Source: Oceanobacillus manasiensis (GTDB lineage: Bacteria > Bacillota > Bacilli > Bacillales > Amphibacillaceae). Taken from it: a DNA stretch of 64,000 nt. Shown in pieces: positions 35,592-44,248 of the stretch (its first letter is position 1; every line of letters starts with the position of its first letter). The translations under genes and the position numbers were made by a program. The notes below the pieces were generated by a model. It was given only the letters and a program-made list of their open reading frames with translations, was not told where the DNA came from and did no database searches. The stretch lies in NCBI RefSeq assembly GCF_000724085.1, contig NZ_CCDL010000001.1:620001-684000 (forward strand). Reading direction: 5' to 3'.

Positions 35592-36461
35592 CTAGGTTGA
35601 CGTCATACGTTGCCGTTTAAAGACAAGCCCGTGCTTAGGGCTGAAAAGAAAGGCAAGCAGGAATAATAAGCCTGTTGCACTGGCCATTGAACCCGCAATG
35701 GAAACATTGAAGGATACTGCTGCACCGTAACCAATTAAAGCAGATAAAATGCCTATAGCTCCACTCATCCATATCACACTAAAGAACTTATCTGTGAGAA
35801 GATAGGCCGTTGCTCCAGGTACAATAAGCATCGCTACTACGAGGATCGCCCCTACACTGTCAAAGGAGGCAACCGTTGATAAGGAAACCATGGCCATTAG
35901 GAGATAATGGATAAAGACGACTGGAACGCCAATCAAAATAGCGTATTGTGGATCAAAGGTCGATATTTTAATTTCCTTGTAAAAGATCGCAATAAAAAGT
36001 GTGTTTAATACGAGTACCCCGCCAAGCATCCAAACGGCTATAGGGCCATAGGATTCCCCGCCAATTTGCAGCGTGTTCCATGGAACAAAAGCGATTTCTC
36101 CCATTAATGCATGCTGTACATCTAAATGAACTTGATCGCCAATAAAGGCTATGAGCACTACCCCAAGTGCGAAAAGAGAGGTAAACACAACGCCAATTGC
36201 TGCATCAGATTGCACACCAGAACGGTGCAGTGTCTCCACAAAAAAGGCGGTTAGTAGGCCAACAACTGCAGCACCAATTAGCATAGGGAGCCCATTAAGT
36301 GACTGTGTTACAAAAAAAGCACCTACAATGCCGAGGAGCACCGTGTGACTGATGGCATCTGCAATCATGGCCATTTTCCTCAATACAAGGATGGAGCCGG
36401 TAATACCGCATGTAAGGCCTACTAAACAACCAGTTATTAAAATCCATAATGTGTAGGTCAT
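35592..36461 (-). CDS. mntD: manganese ABC transporter permease
   Basis: A 289-residue ABC-3 family membrane permease with about eight helices: 'GLTCGITGSILVLRKMAMIADAISHTVLLGIV' and 'FDSVGAILVVAMLIVPGATAYLLTDKF' are the MntC/ZnuB hallmarks. Its ATG overlaps the upstream permease stop by four bases. With two permeases, this matches MntC/MntD of B. subtilis rather than the single ZnuB. The upstream MntR box supports manganese. Confidence 0.88.
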   Translation of the reverse strand: MTYTLWILITGCLVGLTCGITGSILVLRKMAMIADAISHTVLLGIVGAFFVTQSLNGLPMLIGAAVVGLLTAFFVETLHRSGVQSDAAIGVVFTSLFALGVVLIAFIGDQVHLDVQHALMGEIAFVPWNTLQIGGESYGPIAVWMLGGVLVLNTLFIAIFYKEIKISTFDPQYAILIGVPVVFIHYLLMAMVSLSTVASFDSVGAILVVAMLIVPGATAYLLTDKFFSVIWMSGAIGILSALIGYGAAVSFNVSIAGSMASATGLLFLLAFLFSPKHGLVFKRQRMTST

Positions 36462-37327
36462 ACTCCTCTAACCCTCCTTTGTAAAAATCCATTTTTCGTA
36501 CCAAACAGCAAGGAGATAAAAAAGATTAGCGAAGCACTGAGTACAATAACCGGTCCAGTTGGCAACCCAACAACCGTAGTACTGATGACTGCTCCAGATA
36601 CTCCGGAAATTGCACCGAATATGCCGGCAAGAATAGCCATAATGCCTAGATTCTCTGTCCAATACCTTGCAGCAAGGGGAGGTGTGATTAATAAGGCGGC
36701 GATCAGAATGACGCCAACCATTTGAATGCCTATAACAACAATTGCTACAACTAAAAACAACATAAGGCCATTAAGAAAGGAAACAGGTAACCCGATACCT
36801 TTTGCAAACTGTGGGTCAAACAGAGTCAACTTAAATTCTTTGAAGAGGAGCACTGTTATTACCACTAAGAGAAATGCACCTCCAGAGATTAGCTGGACAT
36901 CACTCTTTACAAGCGACGCAGCCTGCCCGAAAATAAAGGAATCCAGTCCAGCCTGACTGCCGGAGGAATTTTGTTGAATATATGTTAACAAGACGATACC
37001 AAATCCGAAAAACACAGAAATGATAACCCCAATTGCTGCATCTGTTTTAATACGTGATTTGTTAATAATAAACTGAATAGCCTGGGTTGCCAGAAGGCTT
37101 GTTATCGCCGCACCAATTAAGAGAATGGGAACATTTTTTACTTCAAAAATGAGAAACATAATGCAGACTCCGGGTAATGCCGCATGTGCCATAGCGTCAC
37201 TGATAAGGCTTTGCTTTTTTAGTAGTACAAAACTTCCAATAACACCACTGGCAAACCCTAAGAGCAAGCTACCCACTAGTACCCATTGGAAATTGGCATT
37301 ACTCAGGCTGGTAAGAAAGGCTTCCAT
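36458..37327 (-). CDS. mntC: manganese ABC transporter permease
   Basis: A 289-residue ABC-3 permease: 'FASGVIGSFVLLKKQSLISDAMAHAALPGVCIMF' and 'QMVGVILIAALLITPPLAARYW'. It likely pairs with MntD to form the channel. ATG 37327 follows AAGGAG at ten bases and lies within the last 29 bases of mntB, so translation is coupled; a longer frame to 37387 has no ribosome site. Confidence 0.88.
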   Translation of the reverse strand: MEAFLTSLSNANFQWVLVGSLLLGFASGVIGSFVLLKKQSLISDAMAHAALPGVCIMFLIFEVKNVPILLIGAAITSLLATQAIQFIINKSRIKTDAAIGVIISVFFGFGIVLLTYIQQNSSGSQAGLDSFIFGQAASLVKSDVQLISGGAFLLVVITVLLFKEFKLTLFDPQFAKGIGLPVSFLNGLMLFLVVAIVVIGIQMVGVILIAALLITPPLAARYWTENLGIMAILAGIFGAISGVSGAVISTTVVGLPTGPVIVLSASLIFFISLLFGTKNGFLQRRVRGV

Positions 37328-38081
37328 GCGCTGTCGGCTCCTTCGCTGTGCTCGGGGTCCTTTGTAGGAAAGCAATTTTTCCACCATAGGCTTTTTCTAA
37401 GTTCTCCAGTGTAAAAACCTTCTTTGTTTCCCCGAAATCGATTGTTTGTTTATTAAGAAGCAAAATATGGTCGAAATAATCTTCCGCAGTTTGTAAGTCG
37501 TGATGAACGACGATCACAGTTTTTCCTTCTTGCTTCCATTTCTTCATTAGCTCAATAATAGCCCGCTCTGTTGCAGCATCAACTCCGGAAAATGGTTCAT
37601 CCATAAAGTAAACCATGGCATCCTGAGCTAGGGCGCGAGCTAAAAAAACACGCTGTTGCTGGCCGCCAGAAAGTTGACTAATCTGGCGCTGAGCATAATC
37701 TTGCATGCCCACTTTCTTTAGACATTCCTTAGCCCAAGCAACCTCTGCTTTCCCTGCACGTTTAAACATCCCGATATGGCGGTATCTTCCCATCAAGACG
37801 ACATCAAGAGCATTTGTCGGAAAATCCCAGTCGACTTCACTTCGTTGTGGAACATATCCAATTAGTTGTTTTTGTTGCCCATATGGTTTTCCGTATACTT
37901 CCACTTCCCCCGAATTAGAGGGGATCAGGCGAAGAATGGATTTTATCAATGTTGATTTCCCTGCACCGTTAGGGCCTATAATGCCTGTAATAGAGCCGTT
38001 CGGGATGGTGAAAGAAACATTCTCCAAAACAGGATTTCTATCATAGGAAACGGTTAGATTGGTAACATTTATTGCCTGCAT
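37299..38081 (-). CDS. mntB: manganese ABC transporter ATPase
   Basis: A 260-residue ATPase: Walker A GPNGAGKST (36-44), 'IGYVPQRSEVDWDFPTNALDVVLMGRY' (the metal-transporter Q-loop region), signature '[15 protein letters not shown]' and Walker B 'VYFMDEPFSGVDA'. 'VVHHDLQTAEDYFDHILLLN' is the switch His. AAGGGG precedes ATG 38081. It is the second gene of mntABCD. Confidence 0.92.
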   Translation of the reverse strand: MQAINVTNLTVSYDRNPVLENVSFTIPNGSITGIIGPNGAGKSTLIKSILRLIPSNSGEVEVYGKPYGQQKQLIGYVPQRSEVDWDFPTNALDVVLMGRYRHIGMFKRAGKAEVAWAKECLKKVGMQDYAQRQISQLSGGQQQRVFLARALAQDAMVYFMDEPFSGVDAATERAIIELMKKWKQEGKTVIVVHHDLQTAEDYFDHILLLNKQTIDFGETKKVFTLENLEKAYGGKIAFLQRTPSTAKEPTAHGSLSYQPE

Positions 38082-38113
38082 TTTTCGTATCCCCTTTTTA
38101 ATTTAAGTTTACG

Positions 38114-39046
38114 TTATTTTAATGATTCTACGATGGTGTCCACATTATGTCTGAACATCCCAATATAAGTTCCTTCCTCTGTACCGGCTTCTCCCATAGC
38201 GTCTGAATAAAGCTCTCCACCAATGGCAACATCATGGCCAGCTTCCTTCGCACCTTCTACGACAGCATTGATCGATCGCTCGGATACACTACTTTCTACA
38301 AAGACCCCTTTAATATTCCGTTCAACCAGCGTATCAATAATGTGTTGTACATCATTTACTCCATAATCAGATTCTGTACTTAAGCCTTGTAGACCAATAA
38401 CGTCAAAACCATACGCTTCACCAAAATAGTTAAATGCATCATGGGCAGTTACTAATACACGACTTTCTTCTGGTATTTCAGTAAATCTATCCTTTGCATA
38501 AGCCTCCAGATCATCCAGTTCGCTTAAATAGTTAGATGTATTTTCGTTATATATTGACTCGTTATCAGGGTCTAGTTCAATCAGCCCATCCCGTACCGCT
38601 TCAGCAGCTTGCTTCCATAAGCTAATGTCAAACCAGACATGTGGGTCACTGATACCCGGACTTTCAGGATCTGCCAAGAGCTCATTATCTGGAATAGTTT
38701 CCGCAACCGCGATCGTTGGTTTTTCTTGCTCCATATTTTCAAATATTTGGTCCATCTGTCCTTCTAAATGGAGACCATTATAGAAAATAATATCTGCCTC
38801 ATCAAGCTTTTTAATGTCTCCTTGAACTGCATTATATAAATGTGGATCAACCCCAGGACCCATAAGGCTTTCCACCTCTACTGCTTCACCACCTATTTGT
38901 TCTGTTATATCTCCAATTTGGGCAATCGTGGTTACTACTTTAACTTTCCCTTCAGTAGACCCATCTGTGTTTTCTGCGTTTGTTGAGCAACCAATTAGAC
39001 TTCCAAAAAACAAGAATACAAAACCAACAAAGAATAACTTTTTCAT
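38114..39046 (-). CDS. mntA: manganese ABC transporter binding lipoprotein
   Basis: A 310-residue lipoprotein of cluster A-I (TroA/PsaA/MntA): lipobox 'GSLIGC' (Cys20) and metal ligands in 'GVDPHLYNA' (His), 'DPHVWFDI' (His), a central Glu and 'GGELYSDAMGE' (Asp). There is no His-rich loop, unlike the ZnuA-type protein at 44.2 kb, which fits Mn rather than Zn. It is first in the operon; a MntR box lies 25 bases before the ATG. Confidence 0.92.
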   Translation of the reverse strand: MKKLFFVGFVFLFFGSLIGCSTNAENTDGSTEGKVKVVTTIAQIGDITEQIGGEAVEVESLMGPGVDPHLYNAVQGDIKKLDEADIIFYNGLHLEGQMDQIFENMEQEKPTIAVAETIPDNELLADPESPGISDPHVWFDISLWKQAAEAVRDGLIELDPDNESIYNENTSNYLSELDDLEAYAKDRFTEIPEESRVLVTAHDAFNYFGEAYGFDVIGLQGLSTESDYGVNDVQHIIDTLVERNIKGVFVESSVSERSINAVVEGAKEAGHDVAIGGELYSDAMGEAGTEEGTYIGMFRHNVDTIVESLK

Positions 39047-39070
39047 TTCCTTTTCCCCTCTCCCTATTTT

Positions 39071-39087
39071 GTTTCCTTAAGGCAAAA
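39071..39087 (-). promoter_or_regulatory. MntR operator upstream of mntABCD
   Basis: On the minus strand TTTTGCCTTAAGGAAAC, essentially the B. subtilis mntA MntR box as I remember it, with an inverted CCTTAAGG core. It lies 25 bases before ATG 39046, where it would block transcription when manganese is plentiful. Confidence 0.8.
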
Positions 39088-39224
39088 CAATGCGAAAAAA
39101 AATCTACTGGCATGATATGCTGAATTGTTGGATGTTGCTAATGGAATAAATAATTTTATGATGGTTAAAAAGTTTCCTATAGGCAAATTATATTCGGGAA
39201 GCGAAGAAAATGCAATGATTTTAT

Positions 39225-39257
39225 AAAAAAAATAAAAAGCCCCCAATTAGGGGAGCA
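39225..39257 (-). terminator. terminator of the rpsN-FAD-zagA operon
   Basis: On the minus strand GCTCCCC / GGGGGC with a five-base loop followed by TTTTTATTTTTT, eight bases beyond the zagA stop. Confidence 0.85.
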
Positions 39258-39264
39258 AATTTTA

Positions 39265-40443
39265 TTATAGGAAAGGGGGAAACGGATCTGGTAACATCGC
39301 CCAGTCCTCTGCCATTTCTTTTTCTGTTAAAACACATTGATTTAATGATTCAATTAAATCTATTTGATTAAGCTTCATACCGATAAACACTAATTCAGTC
39401 TTGCGGTCCCCGTACTGGGGATGCCATGCTTCTTTTGTTGCTAGGTCTTCTTGTAAGAGCTCGTCTTGCTCTGCTTTAGAAAAAGTAGCTACCCAGTTTC
39501 CGGCACCTTGGACGCTTAAAGATTTCCCAGCTTGAGAGAGAAGCCCAATTGCATCATTTCTACTAGCAAGCCAGAAAAATCCTTTGGAGCGCACTACTTC
39601 TTGTGGCCATTTTTCCAACCATTGAAAGAACCGTTCAGGGTGAAAAGGCTTATTCATTCTGTAAACGAACGATTGAATGCCATATTCTTCTGTCTCTGGT
39701 ATGTGCTCTTCGTTTAACTCTTTTATCCAACCTGCAGAGCTACTAGCCTCCTCAAAGTCAAACAAGGATGTATTTAAAACGCTTCCTGGATCTACTTTTC
39801 CATGCTCAGTAGGTAAAATCCTTGCGGTTGGGTTAAACTTCGCTATAGTGGCGATTAATTTTTGTAACTCTTCTTTTGGGATTAAGTCAATTTTGTTTAT
39901 TAAAATAACATTGGCAAATTCAATTTGGTCTATAAGAAGATCAGCGACTTCTCGTTCGTCACCAGGGACAGCCTCTTGCTGGCGGTCAAGCAGGTTTTCA
40001 CCCGAGTAATAATCCTCCCAAAATTGAGCTGCATTAACAACAGTAACCATGGAATCAAGCTTGTAGTGCTGTCGAAGGTCGATGTCTAATTCATCTGCTT
40101 CATATGTAAATGTTTGTGCTACCGGAATGGGTTCAGATATTCCTGTTGACTCGATTAAAACATAATCCAATTCAAGCGTTGAAAGTTGGTCAAGCTCCAC
40201 AATGAGATCTTCTCTTAGAGTACAACAAATACATCCATTCTGTAGCTCAACAAGCTTTTCGTCACTACGAATCAATCCGCCTTGTTTTACCATGGCCGAG
40301 TCAATATTAATTTCACTCATGTCATTAACCACAACGGCTATTTTGTATCCTTGTTTATTGTGTAGTAAATGGTTTAATACCGATGTTTTGCCGGCACCAA
40401 GGTATCCGCTTAATACAGTAACAGGTATTTTTTTATTCATCAT
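39265..40443 (-). CDS. zagA: COG0523 GTPase, ZagA/YciC-like zinc metallochaperone
   Basis: A 392-residue G3E GTPase. Walker A GYLGAGKT (13-20), the metal-binding CICC at 71-74 in 'LVELQNGCICCTLRE', and base-recognition 'ILINKIDLI'. The C-terminal CobW_C domain holds 'GFFWLASRNDAIGLLSQAG'. These GTPases deliver zinc to client enzymes when zinc is scarce; in B. subtilis the Zur-controlled homologue is ZagA (YciC). It is the third gene after rpsN and the FAD gene, under the Zur boxes at 41.9-42.0 kb. ATG 40443 follows GGGAG at five bases. Confidence 0.85.
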   Translation of the reverse strand: MMNKKIPVTVLSGYLGAGKTSVLNHLLHNKQGYKIAVVVNDMSEINIDSAMVKQGGLIRSDEKLVELQNGCICCTLREDLIVELDQLSTLELDYVLIESTGISEPIPVAQTFTYEADELDIDLRQHYKLDSMVTVVNAAQFWEDYYSGENLLDRQQEAVPGDEREVADLLIDQIEFANVILINKIDLIPKEELQKLIATIAKFNPTARILPTEHGKVDPGSVLNTSLFDFEEASSSAGWIKELNEEHIPETEEYGIQSFVYRMNKPFHPERFFQWLEKWPQEVVRSKGFFWLASRNDAIGLLSQAGKSLSVQGAGNWVATFSKAEQDELLQEDLATKEAWHPQYGDRKTELVFIGMKLNQIDLIESLNQCVLTEKEMAEDWAMLPDPFPPFL

Positions 40444-40462
40444 GTCATCTCCCACCTTTGAG

Positions 40463-41623
40463 CTATATAGAGATGGAGGAAAGAATTGCTGCAGCCTTCC
40501 TAGCTCCTGATATATTGCGAGAGACTGGGCCAATTTCCAATTCTGCCAAGGGACCAGCAACATGCAGTCCTTTTTTCCACTCCAATTGTTTTGTCACAAT
40601 AGGGAACCCACAATCTGCACATTGGAGACTTTCTCTATCAATGACATGCTTTAACCAGATTTCTTCTGGTAATCCTTGTGCTGAACCTGTAGCTAAGTAA
40701 ATTCCCTCGAAGCTTTCACTCTGGTTACGTTTGAAATGCAATAACGGGTTAGCTAAATGTGTACTTACATCTTGTATTTCATCATCGATGCATTTCAATG
40801 AGCCATCTGCTTCTAGACGTTTTAATTTGAGAAACATTTCCCTTGGAATAGACCCACGGTTTCTTGCTTCTTTTATGGTTGCTCTTCTTTCAGGAAGAGA
40901 AATGATTTTATGATAGTTGTTTAAATATTTTGGGCCAAGCCATCCAGGATCGCTGTCAAAATCATGAACGCGGAAATCATGTCTTTTAATCAAGGTAACC
41001 TTCTCCACGCCTGGATTTTCACATAGTAATACTGCCATATGAGCCGCTGTCAGTCCGCCTCCTACTACACATACAGAGGAGGGAGGGGGAGAGTTCTCAG
41101 TAAATAAGTGCGAAACCTTCTTCGGATAGTGGGATTTGGCTTCAATGGCCCAACCTGGCCAATAGGGATTATCATTTACTCCCATGGCAAGGACGACTCT
41201 TTCTGTTGTAAATGTGTTTTGATCTGTTTCAACGCTCCACGCGTTTGTACCAACACTTTTAAGTTGGCGTACCGTCGCTTGATGCCAGCTTTTTGTAATA
41301 TGTAATTGATCAAAAAGCGATTTGCAGTGATCATTAAATAACTGAAGCTGAGGCCGTTTATACCGACCTAGAAAAGGCTTGGTATAATCATTTTTCTCAG
41401 CGAAATCTTTTAAAGCAAAAGGTCTTGTGTCCATATGATGGACAAAGGGTGATCGCAGGTAGGTCATGCCAATTTTTTCTGTTAAAGACAACCATTTGTG
41501 CATGGGTCTAGAGTAGGGATCGATAATTAATAACTCTTGTGTTGAAACCTTACCTGCCTGCAAAAGTTGGACTGCAATGGTACACCCTTGGATACCGCCC
41601 CCTACAATAATCCATTTATACAA
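40463..41623 (-). CDS. FAD/NAD(P)-binding monooxygenase-like protein
   Basis: A 386-residue flavoprotein with two dinucleotide folds: GGGIQG at the very N-terminus (FAD) and 'VVGGGLTAAHMA' near residues 186-197 (NADPH). 'YLRSPFVHHMDTRPFAL' and the later 'YLATGSAQGLPEE' place it near the SidA/IucD/PvdA N-hydroxylase-like proteins. Start is TTG 41623 (AAGGAG eleven bases upstream), just past the rpsN stop. It sits between two zinc-starvation genes in one operon, so it is probably Zur-regulated. Substrate unknown; a role in metallophore synthesis is only a possibility. Confidence 0.75.
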   Translation of the reverse strand: MYKWIIVGGGIQGCTIAVQLLQAGKVSTQELLIIDPYSRPMHKWLSLTEKIGMTYLRSPFVHHMDTRPFALKDFAEKNDYTKPFLGRYKRPQLQLFNDHCKSLFDQLHITKSWHQATVRQLKSVGTNAWSVETDQNTFTTERVVLAMGVNDNPYWPGWAIEAKSHYPKKVSHLFTENSPPPSSVCVVGGGLTAAHMAVLLCENPGVEKVTLIKRHDFRVHDFDSDPGWLGPKYLNNYHKIISLPERRATIKEARNRGSIPREMFLKLKRLEADGSLKCIDDEIQDVSTHLANPLLHFKRNQSESFEGIYLATGSAQGLPEEIWLKHVIDRESLQCADCGFPIVTKQLEWKKGLHVAGPLAELEIGPVSRNISGARKAAAILSSISI

Positions 41624-41650
41624 TGGCTTCACAGCTCCTTCCACCGTCCA

Positions 41651-41920
41651 TTACCAGCTTGATTTTTTCACACCTGGTAGTTGCCCTTTATGTGCATATT
41701 CACGTAAAGCAATTCGTGACATACCAAATTTACGGACATAACCACGAGGTCTGCCTGTTACCTGGCAACGATTTTTTAGTCGGGTTGGGGACGAATCTCT
41801 TGGGAGCTTTCTTAAAGCTTCATAGTCTCCTTTATCCTTTAACTCTCTTCTTAATTCTGCATATTTTTCAACGGTTTGTTGACGTTTTTTCTCTTTCGCT
41901 ATTTTAGACTTTTTAGCCAT
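41651..41920 (-). CDS. rpsN: ribosomal protein S14, zinc-independent paralogue
   Basis: An 89-residue S14: '[20 protein letters not shown]', '[46 protein letters not shown]'. The normal Bacillus S14 is 61 residues with two CxxC zinc knuckles; this form has a single Cys and is the longer C-minus type made when zinc is short, replacing the zinc-binding copy. AAGGAGG precedes ATG 41920 by six bases. It leads the operon; two Zur boxes lie upstream. Confidence 0.92.
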   Translation of the reverse strand: MAKKSKIAKEKKRQQTVEKYAELRRELKDKGDYEALRKLPRDSSPTRLKNRCQVTGRPRGYVRKFGMSRIALREYAHKGQLPGVKKSSW

Positions 41921-41936
41921 GGTTATCCTCCTTAAA

Positions 41937-41956
41937 GTGTAATCATTACGATTTGC
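41937..41956 (-). promoter_or_regulatory. Zur box 1, proximal to rpsN
   Basis: On the minus strand CAAATCGTAATGATTACACT, an inverted repeat matching the Zur core ATCGTAAT-n-ATTACGAT with two mismatches in the right arm. It abuts the rpsN ribosome site. Confidence 0.8.
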
Positions 41957-41987
41957 TTCCAAAAATAAAAGACGCTTCCCGCATCTG

Positions 41988-42043
41988 TAAATCGTAATCG
42001 TTACGTTTTAATCTATATTAACTTAGAATATGACCTTTGTAAA
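41988..42043 (-). promoter_or_regulatory. rpsN promoter with Zur box 2
   Basis: On the minus strand TTTACA (42043-42038), 17 bases, TAATAT (42020-42015). Immediately downstream is the Zur-type palindrome ATCGTAATCGTTACG (core 41991-42005) that would cover the transcription start. It may also affect the divergent permease operon (42163). Confidence 0.75.
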
Positions 42044-42162
42044 TAGATATGTCTCGATATTGAAAGAAGTTTTTTTATAGAAAGGAAGTTCTAGCATTTC
42101 TTCTGCAAGAATAGGATGGATTGAAAAGGACATGCATGAATTGATAGGGAGGGAATCTATTT

Positions 42163-43146
42163 ATGCTTACCAGGCGACATACACTGTTGGTTGAATTAAC
42201 GGGTTTGTTCATCTTTGCAATCGTGATGACACTACTAACACTTAGTGAACAGGTTGAGAAAATAATAGAGTTACCTAAGTCCATCTATCATATGAATATG
42301 CTCTTTCTAAGTATTTTAATAGAAGCATTACCATTTGTGTTAATCGGTGTTCTAATAGCTGGGCTAATCCAAGTGTTTGTAACAGATGAGCATATACGTA
42401 GGTGGATTCCTCGGAATAAATACCTGGCAATCACGATGAGCTGTGTAGTTGGAGCATGTTTTCCGGCGTGTGAATGTGGCATTGTACCAATCGTAAGAAG
42501 ACTTGTTGGGAAAGGAGTGCCAATTTATGCAGGTATCGGTTTTCTGCTTACAGGGCCTTTAATCAACCCAATCGTCATTCTTTCCACATACATGGCATTC
42601 GGAAATGATGCCAAAATAGCTGCTGCACGTATGATTTTGGGATTTGTCATTGCGATGGTGGTTGCGATTATTATAAGTTTTCTCTTTAAAGGGAACCAGC
42701 TAAAGCAAAAATTTCCTGTTCCGTCTATAAAGCATACGGGCTTGCAAGAGAAGGTAAAGCACACTTTTACTCATGCAGTAGATGAATTTTTTGATATGGG
42801 CAAGTACTTGATAATTGGCGCAGCTTTAGCGGCCTTTGTGCAGACGTATATTTCCTCAGGTGACTTAGTATCACTAGGCGGTGGAGTGGCTTCAGCTACC
42901 GTCGTTATGATGGCGTTGGCTTATATTTTATCCCTTTGTTCAGAGGCGGATGCCTTCATTGGTGCCTCGTTTAGAGGTCTCTTTCCAGATACGGCAATAT
43001 TAGGTTTCTTAATCTATGGGCCAATGATTGATATGAAAAATACGTTCATGATGCTTAGTGTATTTAAGGCAAAGTTTGTTACGTTATTTGTGCTCATTGT
43101 TACCATCATTGTATTTCTAACATTAATGCTCTTTCAAGTAGGTTAA
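42163..43146 (+). CDS. ArsP_1-family permease (YcgR-like)
   Basis: A 327-residue membrane permease with about eight helices and the family's Cys motif 'CFPACECGIVPIVRRLVGKGVP', followed by 'GPLINPIVILSTYMAF' and, in the C-terminal half, 'LSLCSEADAFIGASFRG'. It is paired with a TIGR03943 protein 16 bases downstream, the standard YcgR-YcgQ arrangement. Placement in a Zur-controlled zinc-starvation region suggests metal transport, but the ion and direction are unknown. AGGGAGGG precedes the ATG. Confidence 0.85.
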   Translation: MLTRRHTLLVELTGLFIFAIVMTLLTLSEQVEKIIELPKSIYHMNMLFLSILIEALPFVLIGVLIAGLIQVFVTDEHIRRWIPRNKYLAITMSCVVGACFPACECGIVPIVRRLVGKGVPIYAGIGFLLTGPLINPIVILSTYMAFGNDAKIAAARMILGFVIAMVVAIIISFLFKGNQLKQKFPVPSIKHTGLQEKVKHTFTHAVDEFFDMGKYLIIGAALAAFVQTYISSGDLVSLGGGVASATVVMMALAYILSLCSEADAFIGASFRGLFPDTAILGFLIYGPMIDMKNTFMMLSVFKAKFVTLFVLIVTIIVFLTLMLFQVG

Positions 43147-43162
43147 TAAAGGAGGTGCGTAA

Positions 43163-44092
43163 ATGCGTATACAGTTGCAGCAGGCTTTTCGAGCTGTTAT
43201 TTTAATGACGTTTGTTGTTTTTCTCGTACAGCTGCATCAAACAGGCGATATTATTCACTATATTAATCCCAAATACGAATATTTAAGTATGATTGGAGCA
43301 TGGCTTTTCCTTATACTCTTCTTTACACAAATTTTTAGAATCTGGGCCATAACCAAGGAATCTGTTCATAAGCAGGCACATGCGTGTCAAAACAATCACT
43401 GTCATGATCATGATCACCATCATCATGACCATGGTGATGGCTCGCTCACACTAAGGAAAATCTTCTCCTATGGTGTTATTATTCTACCGCTTGCGACAGG
43501 GCTTTTGTTTCCTGAGACTACGTTGGATGCGTCCATTGCTGAGAAAAAAGGGATAATGCTATCCTTGGGAAACAATGGGCAAGAGGGAAATGGAGGTGGC
43601 GCGAAACCAGAGGGAGAGCAAATTCCTCTTGAGCATACCGAACCAGACCCAAATCTACTAACTAATACGATGACGATGGAAGAATATGAAAGTAGTATGG
43701 AAGCATTGAGGAAAACGAAGGACATTACCATGTCAGAAGAATTGTATTCGGTATACTACCAGCAGATAAACCAAGAGCCGGAGGTATTCGTCGGTAAAAA
43801 AATAACACTTCAAGGGTTTGTATACAAAGAGGAAGGTTTTTCTGATAATGAAATGGTACTTTCCCGGTTTTTGATCACCCATTGTATAGCAGATGCAGGG
43901 GTAGTAGGATTCCTTTCACAACTTGATGGCGCAAATGAGTTAGCTGAAGATACATGGGTCGAGGCTACAGGAGAGTTAAGGCTACAGGAGTATGAAGGAA
44001 AAGAGATTCCTACTATTCATATTACGGATTGGAAGATTATCGAGCAACCTTCTCAGCCGTATGTTTATCCAATACAAATCCAATATTTATAG
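43163..44092 (+). CDS. TIGR03943-family permease subunit (YcgQ-like), His-rich
   Basis: A 309-residue protein: two N-terminal membrane helices, a cytosolic or extracellular His/Asp-rich stretch (residues about 72-92, with HCHDHDHHHHDHGDG), a third helix, an acidic linker and a C-terminal beta domain with 'GKKITLQGFVYKEEGF' and 'RFLITHCIADA'. The His cluster is a likely Zn2+-binding site. It is translated with the upstream permease (AAAGGAGGTG site). Function as a permease partner is inferred from pairing. Confidence 0.85.
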   Translation: MRIQLQQAFRAVILMTFVVFLVQLHQTGDIIHYINPKYEYLSMIGAWLFLILFFTQIFRIWAITKESVHKQAHACQNNHCHDHDHHHHDHGDGSLTLRKIFSYGVIILPLATGLLFPETTLDASIAEKKGIMLSLGNNGQEGNGGGAKPEGEQIPLEHTEPDPNLLTNTMTMEEYESSMEALRKTKDITMSEELYSVYYQQINQEPEVFVGKKITLQGFVYKEEGFSDNEMVLSRFLITHCIADAGVVGFLSQLDGANELAEDTWVEATGELRLQEYEGKEIPTIHITDWKIIEQPSQPYVYPIQIQYL

Positions 44093-44129
44093 AGTAGGCT
44101 TGGAAATGGAATAGTAAGTAAAAAAAGAA

Positions 44130-44187
44130 GCCGGACGATACTCGAAACTAGTAATGAACTAGAGTTTGAGTAAACATCCGGCGTTTT
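44130..44187 (+). terminator. terminator of the YcgR-YcgQ operon
   Basis: Outer arms GCCGGA / TCCGGC and inner TACTC / GAGTA, followed by GTTTTT. Confidence 0.7.
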
Positions 44188-44248
44188 TCCCTTTATTCAA
44201 TCGTTTTTAAGTGACAGCGAAATAGACCTTTATACACACATTATTGTC

